A stretch of DNA of 11,833 nt, from positions 1 to 11,833 of the forward strand of contig JAMONG010000125.1 of assembly GCA_027066595.1 (NCBI GenBank). The letters run 5' to 3'. Position numbers and translations under genes: made by a program. This document shows, piece by piece, positions 7,420 to 11,833 of this stretch. A model generated the notes under the pieces. That model was not told the DNA's origin. It saw only the letters and a list, made by a program, of their open reading frames with translations, and searched no databases. The DNA comes from Sulfurovum sp. GTDB taxonomy: Bacteria > Campylobacterota > Campylobacteria > Campylobacterales > Sulfurovaceae. The stretch's first letter is position 1, and every line of letters starts with the position of its first letter.

Positions 7420-8283
7420 TTAGTGGTTACTTTTAACTGGGTTGTTAAATTCATTAATCACAACGAACTTTTTACCCTCACGTCCTGTTTTTACAGCAAC
7501 ATATTTATCGGGAAATCTTTCTCTAAGTTGTTCAAGTGCGATCTGTACCAAAATACCATCAAGGAAACGTGTTTTTCCTTTTCCCTCTTTTTCAACTTTT
7601 TCAATGACTGGTTTAATGTAGTTACGTATCATCTCTTGTTGTGTGGTTAAAAATTCTGCAATTTCAAGCTTAATAAAAAGTTCATACTTTGTATGTAACC
7701 AGTTAAATATCATGTATGAAAGTGCATTGTAACGATACCCTTCTTTACCTATGAGCAGTGCTGCATCTTCACCATCTATAAAAATAAGTGCCGTATTATC
7801 AACCACATCTACTTCAACGACATCAATGTCAAAACATGATTTTTCTAAAAGGTTTTTAAGTTCATTTTCAATTAAGAGTGCCAATTCATCATAGACTACA
7901 TCTTCTTCAGCATATGTTTCTTCATGCTTTGCATCAGCTTCAAAAAAACTATCTAATACGACATCTTTTTCAACTACTTTAACTGTTTCTTCTTTGACTG
8001 TCGCCAATATCTCTGTAGCAACACTCTCTTCTTCTGTTGGTAGAGAGGCTACTTTTTCTGTTTTGGCTTTTATATCAGTTTTAGCTTTTTTAGACATAGA
8101 GGGCTTATTGGTATTTTGCTTTTTACACGTAGCAACAATAATGGCATTTTTTTTCAAAAACCCTAAAATACCCTTAGATGGGTGTTGCACAACTTCACAT
8201 TGAAGTTCAGAAATAGAACATTCTAACACTTTTGAAGCTTCAGCATACGCTGCTTCAAGTGTCGGTGCTTCAACCTTTTTCAT
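7420..8283 (-). CDS. jag: Jag/KhpB-type RNA-binding protein (Jag_N, KH, R3H-like)
   Basis: A 287-residue protein in the position always held by jag (khpB) next to yidC. The Jag_N domain spans about 1-52 (VEAPTLEAAYAEA, then PSKGILGFLKK). A variable charged linker follows (about 53-130), then a KH domain (about 133-210) with an intact GxxG loop, IGKEGY (178-183). The C-terminal R3H-like domain spans about 212-278, ending GREGKKFVVINEFN. Jag proteins bind RNA and are linked to cell-wall and cell-division control in Firmicutes; the role in Campylobacterota is not established. The R3H signature (R, three residues, H) is not preserved: the matching segment reads GILVQIALEQL. The start has AAGGA at 7-nt spacing inside the yidC end; the gap to yidC is 3 nt, so coupling is likely. 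Confidence 0.9.
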   Translation of the reverse strand: MKKVEAPTLEAAYAEASKVLECSISELQCEVVQHPSKGILGFLKKNAIIVATCKKQNTNKPSMSKKAKTDIKAKTEKVASLPTEEESVATEILATVKEETVKVVEKDVVLDSFFEADAKHEETYAEEDVVYDELALLIENELKNLLEKSCFDIDVVEVDVVDNTALIFIDGEDAALLIGKEGYRYNALSYMIFNWLHTKYELFIKLEIAEFLTTQQEMIRNYIKPVIEKVEKEGKGKTRFLDGILVQIALEQLRERFPDKYVAVKTGREGKKFVVINEFNNPVKSNH

Positions 8284-8286
8284 TAC

Positions 8287-9897
8287 TTAGTCCTTTGTTT
8301 TCTTATGTGCTAAAACAGCAGCTTCTTTTTGTTTCGCATACATATGGTTGATAAAGTACTGTTGCCCGATAGTAAAGAGGTTATTCACTAACCAATACAA
8401 TACAAGCCCAGATGGGAAGTAAATAAAGAATACTGTCATAATCACAGGGAACCATTTAAAGATTTTTTCTTGTAGAGGATCTGAAAAGTTTGATGGCGTA
8501 ATACGTTGTTGGAACCACATAGAAGCACCCATCAAAAGAGGAAGTACAAAATACGGATCCATCTGTGCAAGGTTTTCTATCCAGAGTATCCAAGGTGCAC
8601 CTTCAAGCTCCACCGCATTTAACAACACACGGTAAAGTGCAAAAAACACAGGAATTTGAAGAAGTAATGGCAAACATCCACCCATTGGGTTTGCACCATG
8701 TTTCTTATACATCTCCATCATTTGTGCATTCATTTTTGCAGGGTCACCTTTATATTTCTCTTTTATCTCTTTCATTTTAGGTGCTAAGTCTTTGAGCTTT
8801 TGCATAGACATCATACCTTTATATGAAAGTGGGAAAAGTACTAGTTTTACTAAAAGTGTAAAGAGGATAATCGCCCAACCCCAGTTTCCTACGTAATTAT
8901 TAATCCAAAGGAGGACTTTAAAGAATGGTTTTGCAAGAAATGAAAACCATCCAAATTCAATAGCATCCGTAAGTTCAGGATGAATTGCTGCAAGTGTTTT
9001 TTCATTCTTAGGACCAATATAGGCATGTAATTCAAGCTTATCTATACCTTCTACAAAAATAAGTGGATCTCCATTTGCTTCTTTTAAAATAGAAACATTT
9101 AAACCTTTATCAAAATCAAAAAACATTGAAGCAACATATCGATCAAATGCAGAAGCAATTTTTGCATTTTCAAACTTCTCATACCCTTCAGCATCTCCAT
9201 CTTCAATGGTAGTAATGATATTATCTGCACCCTTAACTAATGCACCACGCACAAGCATATAGATAGAAGTATCGGCCATCGGACGGTGCCCTGGAGTGAT
9301 AAAGTATGGTGTCGAGCTAGATGTCTCAATAGCAACTTTATACTCACCTGTTGGCTTCACTGTGATAGTCTTTGTAAGTGTTACCGATGAGAGTGTCTGT
9401 GTAAGTGTCAATACTTGTTCAGAGTCACTAATTTGAATCTCTTTTGCCCCACTATTAACATAAGGTGTTTTAAATGCTTCATCATTGAGTTTTACATCTG
9501 AAAATCTCACTTCAAGTGGTTTCACAACGTTATCACCTAACATTTTTGTGTTTTCGCCCTCTTCATTTTGGTACTTTTTCTCTAAAAGTTCCACTTGAGA
9601 GATACGTCCAAACTCATCAATCGTCATGATAAAATTATCTGACTTTATGGTAGCAATGACTGGTGCACCTGTTTGTATAGGTGCAGCACCCGTTACAGCC
9701 TTTGAAAGTGTACTGTTTGGTGTTGTTGCCTCAGCAGTAGTAACAGTAGGTGTCTGACGTGTATTATTGGTTTGTGTTTTAGCTGTTTGTGTAGTTGTTT
9801 GCTCTTGTACTGGGAAAAAATAACTATATCCTACAAATACGAAAAATGAAAGTATAAGTGCGATAAGAAGTCTTTTGTTTAAATCTTGTTGTTCCAA
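8287..9897 (-). CDS. yidC: Membrane protein insertase YidC
   Basis: YidC inserts and folds inner-membrane proteins, alone or with SecYEG. The 536-residue protein has the Gram-negative layout: TM1 about 9-28, a Thr/Gln-rich linker (30-75), a periplasmic beta-domain (about 80-310), and the conserved C-terminal domain (about 318-520). The latter has the cytoplasmic charged hairpin SMQKLKDLAPKMKEIKEKYK (364-383), NPMGGCLPLLLQIPVFFALY (403-422) and a last TM with FPSGLVLYWLVNN. At the position of the hydrophilic-groove arginine (E. coli R366) it has Lys351 (LLVKLVLFPLS). The start codon is TTG (9895-9897). No ATG or GTG exists upstream in frame, and the next Met is residue 91, after TM1. AAGG lies 8 nt upstream. 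yidD, usually just upstream in this phylum, is absent. Confidence 0.97.
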   Translation of the reverse strand: MEQQDLNKRLLIALILSFFVFVGYSYFFPVQEQTTTQTAKTQTNNTRQTPTVTTAEATTPNSTLSKAVTGAAPIQTGAPVIATIKSDNFIMTIDEFGRISQVELLEKKYQNEEGENTKMLGDNVVKPLEVRFSDVKLNDEAFKTPYVNSGAKEIQISDSEQVLTLTQTLSSVTLTKTITVKPTGEYKVAIETSSSTPYFITPGHRPMADTSIYMLVRGALVKGADNIITTIEDGDAEGYEKFENAKIASAFDRYVASMFFDFDKGLNVSILKEANGDPLIFVEGIDKLELHAYIGPKNEKTLAAIHPELTDAIEFGWFSFLAKPFFKVLLWINNYVGNWGWAIILFTLLVKLVLFPLSYKGMMSMQKLKDLAPKMKEIKEKYKGDPAKMNAQMMEMYKKHGANPMGGCLPLLLQIPVFFALYRVLLNAVELEGAPWILWIENLAQMDPYFVLPLLMGASMWFQQRITPSNFSDPLQEKIFKWFPVIMTVFFIYFPSGLVLYWLVNNLFTIGQQYFINHMYAKQKEAAVLAHKKTKD

Positions 9898-9942
9898 AGT
9901 ATTAACCTTATTAAGTTTAGTAGTCTGATAGTATAGTGTATT

Positions 9943-10284
9943 TTATGTTAATGCAGAGCACTTTTTAAGTGCATGAAGATAGGTTTTTTTTGTCTCTAAA
10001 TAGCTTTGGCTTAAAAGATCTGGTTTTGCAACCAAAACATAAGAACCCTGAGACAGAAGATCAATATTTTCTATAAAATGTGCCCGAAGTAAGCGTTTAG
10101 CCCTATTTCGATGAACTGCATTTCCAATTTTCTTAGAGGCTACAAACCCTACTTTATATTCGTCACTGTTTTTGAAAAAAAGTACAAAGTAAGGTGTATG
10201 CCAAGTTTTAGTGGATTTTTGATATACCACATTAAACTCTTTTGTTGTCTGAATCCTAGTAAAATGTTTTATTTTGCTAATAAT
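9943..10284 (-). CDS. rnpA: Ribonuclease P protein component, probable non-canonical (ATT) start
   Basis: RnpA is the protein subunit of RNase P, which removes the 5' leader of pre-tRNAs. The core signature GNAVHRNRAKRLLR (RNR motif) is intact, as is ASKKIG before it. The open frame continues upstream of the first GTG (10230) through RIQTTKEFNVVYQK, which is the conserved N-terminal helix (R-I-x4-E-F-x2-V-Y) that helps bind the leader. The real protein must therefore begin further up. Between the in-frame stop (10297-10299) and 10230 there is no ATG, GTG or TTG. Two adjacent ATT codons (10284, 10281) lie 5 and 8 nt after GGAG. Starting there gives 113 or 112 residues, normal for RnpA. A one-base sequencing loss in the A-run at 10272-10275 is the main alternative. 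It lies 27 nt after rpmH and ends 45 nt before yidC. Confidence 0.9.
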   Translation of the reverse strand: MISKIKHFTRIQTTKEFNVVYQKSTKTWHTPYFVLFFKNSDEYKVGFVASKKIGNAVHRNRAKRLLRAHFIENIDLLSQGSYVLVAKPDLLSQSYLETKKTYLHALKKCSALT

Positions 10285-10289
10285 TCTAA

Positions 10290-10293
10290 CTCC
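10290..10293 (-). promoter_or_regulatory. Shine-Dalgarno sequence that sets the rnpA start
   Basis: GGAG on the minus strand between rpmH and rnpA. It is 5 nt from ATT 10284 and 8 nt from ATT 10281, both acceptable spacings. The upstream ATG (10297) and GTG (10295) read other frames: ATG opens a 3-codon ORF and GTG an 8-codon ORF, so neither makes RnpA. Confidence 0.5.
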
Positions 10294-10311
10294 ACATTAA
10301 ATCAAAAAGAC

Positions 10312-10446
10312 CTATACTGCTAGTCTTTTTCTACCTTTTGCACGTCTAGCAGAGATTACTTTTCTACCATTTTTAGTTTTCATTCTTGTTCTAAATCCGT
10401 GTGTTCTTTTTCTTGGTGTACTATGAGGTTGGTATGTTCTTTTCAT
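10312..10446 (-). CDS. rpmH: 50S ribosomal protein L34
   Basis: A 44-residue, strongly basic protein that binds 23S rRNA in the large ribosomal subunit. It reads MKRTYQPHSTPRKRTHGF, then RTRMKTKNGRKVISARRAKG, then RKRLAV, matching bacterial L34 over its full length. ATG 10446 has AAGGA 9 nt upstream. It is first in the cluster rpmH-rnpA-yidC-jag-mnmE, and its promoter lies in the gap shared with nspC. No residue looks unusual. Confidence 0.98.
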   Translation of the reverse strand: MKRTYQPHSTPRKRTHGFRTRMKTKNGRKVISARRAKGRKRLAV

Positions 10447-10470
10447 TCCGAATCATCCTTAATATGTTTT

Positions 10471-10491
10471 TACCTGCGTAAAAGTCAGGTA
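10471..10491 (-). other. Small hairpin in the rpmH leader
   Basis: On the minus strand TACCTG and CAGGTA form a 6-bp inverted repeat around a 9-nt loop, about 25 nt upstream of the rpmH ATG and just after the likely transcription start. It is followed by AAAAA, not a U-tract, so it is not an intrinsic terminator in the rpmH direction. It might stabilise the 5' end or bind a regulator; this is speculation. The rest of the 10447-10575 gap holds only promoters. Confidence 0.35.
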
Positions 10492-10503
10492 TATTTGGAC
10501 GGG

Positions 10504-10509
10504 ATTTTA
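10504..10509 (-). promoter_or_regulatory. Candidate -10 box of the rpmH cluster
   Basis: TAAAAT on the minus strand (GGGTAAAATCCC), giving a transcription start near 10497 and a leader of about 50 nt. No good -35 box is visible. It is the best -10 match in the rpmH-nspC gap on this strand, and a promoter is required here because rpmH is the first gene of the unit. Confidence 0.4.
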
Positions 10510-10564
10510 CCCTAAACCCCCTTAAATCATACTAATTAGTTAAGACTTCTTTAGCTGTTATCGA

Positions 10565-10570
10565 TATAAT
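10565..10570 (+). promoter_or_regulatory. -10 box of nspC, 5 nt from the start codon
   Basis: Consensus TATAAT ends only 5 nt before ATG 10576. With the usual 6-8 nt from -10 to transcription start, the mRNA would begin at or inside that ATG. TTAAGA lies 19 nt upstream of it as a weak -35. There is no Shine-Dalgarno sequence before either candidate ATG. Confidence 0.5.
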
Positions 10571-10575
10571 TTTGT

Positions 10576-11715
10576 ATGAAAACTATAATGATAAATAATC
10601 TCCCCTCACCATGTTGGCTACTCAATGAAAAAAAACTACTACATAATTTATTGATTATCGATAACATAAGAGAAGCATCTGGGGCTAAAATACTCCTTGC
10701 TTTAAAAGGCTATGCCCTTTGGAAAAGTTTTCCATTACTACAGCCTTACCTTGATGGATGTTGTGCCTCTGGACTACATGAAGCCAAGCTTGCAGATGAA
10801 ACGTTTAAAAAAGAAGTACACACCTATGCCCCTGCTTTCAAAGAAGAGGAGATTAATGAGATTGCTACTCTCTCACACCATTTGGTATTTAACTCCCCTT
10901 TACAGTTTAAAACCTTTGCTATAAAAGCAAAAAGTATCAACCCTAAACTCTCATTAGGACTACGTATAAACCCTGAATACTCCGAGTCTCCACAAGAGAT
11001 ATATAACCCTTGTGGACTCTACTCTAGGCTAGGTACTACACTGGTAAACATAGATGAAGAGGTCATAACAGCGTGTGATGGTCTCCATTTTCATGCCCTT
11101 TGTGAACAGAGTGTGGATGCCTTAGAAAATGTCCTCACTCATTTTGAAGAGAAATTTGGAAAATACATAGCCCAAATGAAGTGGATAAACTTTGGAGGAG
11201 GACACCATATTACACGAAAAGGCTATGATGTTAAAAAGCTTATAACACGCATTAAAGCATTTAAAGAGAAGTATAATGTAGAAGTCTATCTTGAACCAGG
11301 AGAAGCCATAGGATGGGAAACAGGCACACTGGTTACTACTGTACTAGACATCGTGGACAATGGTATGCACATCGCCATCTTAGACAGCTCTGCTGAAGCC
11401 CATATGCCAGATACTATCATCATGCCTTACCGTGCAGAGGTATTAGGTGCAGGCAAAGCAAACGAAAAAGCCTATACCTATCGTCTAGCTGGTAACACCT
11501 GCTTGGCTGGTGACATCATGGGTGACTATAGTTTTGATGCACCGCTTAATATAGGAGACAAAATTATATTTCTTGACCAAATGCACTACACGATGGTCAA
11601 AGCCACTACTTTTAACGGTATCAAACTACCAAGTATTGCCATAGAAAAAACCGATGGCACAGTAGAGGTTGTACGTGATTTTGGGTATGAAGATTTTAAA
11701 GCTAGACTCTCTTAA
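10576..11715 (+). CDS. nspC: Carboxynorspermidine/carboxyspermidine decarboxylase
   Basis: NspC is a cytoplasmic PLP-dependent enzyme that decarboxylates carboxyspermidine or carboxynorspermidine. It is the last step of the aspartate-semialdehyde route to spermidine or norspermidine, used by Vibrio and Campylobacter instead of AdoMet decarboxylase. The 379-residue protein is an alanine-racemase-fold (type III) decarboxylase. The PLP lysine is Lys44 in LLALKGYALW. NFGGGHH (205-211) and EPGEA (240-244) bind the phosphate and ring region. The C-terminal domain supplies GNTCLAGD (306-313) with the catalytic Cys309, and DQMHYTM with Tyr338. Length is normal. Met5 (10588) is an alternative start; neither has a ribosome site. 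The partner dehydrogenase gene is not in the window. It is divergent from rpmH and ends in a 3-base overlap with the convergent gene. Confidence 0.95.
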   Translation: MKTIMINNLPSPCWLLNEKKLLHNLLIIDNIREASGAKILLALKGYALWKSFPLLQPYLDGCCASGLHEAKLADETFKKEVHTYAPAFKEEEINEIATLSHHLVFNSPLQFKTFAIKAKSINPKLSLGLRINPEYSESPQEIYNPCGLYSRLGTTLVNIDEEVITACDGLHFHALCEQSVDALENVLTHFEEKFGKYIAQMKWINFGGGHHITRKGYDVKKLITRIKAFKEKYNVEVYLEPGEAIGWETGTLVTTVLDIVDNGMHIAILDSSAEAHMPDTIIMPYRAEVLGAGKANEKAYTYRLAGNTCLAGDIMGDYSFDAPLNIGDKIIFLDQMHYTMVKATTFNGIKLPSIAIEKTDGTVEVVRDFGYEDFKARLS

Positions 11716-11833
11716 AAATCATTCTTATAGATAATATCATATGACTGTGAAACTTCACTAGCCCCTATGACACTTTGGGTGTGTTTACCATGTTCGTATT
11801 TGAGCTTTACCTGTGCAACATTACCATTGATGT
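11712..11833 (-). CDS. C-terminal 39 codons of an unrecognised protein (5' part outside window)
   Basis: An open minus-strand frame enters from the right edge and ends at TAA 11712-11714. The visible residues begin INGNVAQVKLKYEHG and end ASEVSQSYDIIYKNDF. The alternating hydrophobic pattern (VAQVKLKYEHG) suggests a beta-strand, then a short helix at the C-terminus. I do not recognise the family from 39 residues. That it is coding is supported by the absence of stops, by codon use like that of its neighbours, and by the neat junction with nspC. Confidence 0.6.
   Translation of the reverse strand, partial: INGNVAQVKLKYEHGKHTQSVIGASEVSQSYDIIYKNDF

Noticed and set aside
10295..10297. ATG/GTG pair between rpmH and rnpA as the rnpA start
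   Set aside because: ATG 10297 meets a stop after three codons and GTG 10295 after eight; neither is in the rnpA frame.
1..11833. CRISPR arrays, transposases, integrases, toxin-antitoxin pairs, defence genes, tRNA or rRNA
   Set aside because: I saw no repeat-spacer pattern, no terminal inverted repeats with a transposase, and no gene of these families; every long coding stretch is accounted for by the listed genes.
11712..11833. Assigning the partial right-edge gene to a LeuA-type regulatory domain
   Set aside because: There is a faint pattern likeness (strand, then a G-A-S-E-V helix start), but 39 residues are too few to support it.

Overview
The window looks like chromosomal DNA from a Campylobacterota (epsilonproteobacterial) organism, probably a Sulfurovum/Sulfurimonas-type marine bacterium. 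The evidence is the AT-rich composition, the gene order rpmH-rnpA-yidC-jag-mnmE, a dimeric all-alpha dUTPase of the Campylobacter type, and NspC, the last enzyme of the carboxyspermidine route to polyamines. The genus is inference. The phylum-level assignment rests on gene order and protein families.

Layout, left to right. (1) 1-2047, minus: purL without its C-terminal end. (2) 2193-4232, minus: a soluble hybrid histidine kinase (GAF, HisKA, HATPase, degenerate receiver, true receiver), visibly more AT-rich than its neighbours. (3) 4386-5063, plus: dut, divergent from the kinase; both have clear TATAAT elements between them. (4) 5070-5693, minus: a putative lipoprotein convergent with dut. 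Both stop codons lie inside one perfect 20-bp palindrome. (5) 5752-10446, minus: a compact rpmH-rnpA-yidC-jag-mnmE cluster followed by a small membrane-anchored Sel1-repeat protein. (6) 10576-11715, plus: nspC, divergent from rpmH and possibly leaderless. (7) 11712-11833, minus: the last 39 codons of an unrecognised gene, overlapping the nspC stop by 3 bases.

The central cluster joins ribosomal protein L34, the RNase P protein, the YidC membrane insertase, an RNA-binding KhpB/Jag protein and the tRNA-modifying GTPase MnmE, so it serves translation, tRNA maturation and membrane biogenesis. The metabolic genes around it make purines (purL), clear dUTP (dut) and make polyamines (nspC).

Most worth checking: rnpA has no ATG, GTG or TTG upstream of its conserved N-terminal helix. 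A GGAG Shine-Dalgarno sequence instead points at ATT codons, so the gene may start at AUU. Also notable are the absence of yidD between rnpA and yidC, the UUG start of yidC, an R3H domain in Jag that has lost its R and H, the double-stop palindrome, and the probable leaderless nspC mRNA. I see no CRISPR array, transposase, tRNA, rRNA or phage gene, and no clearly new multi-gene system.
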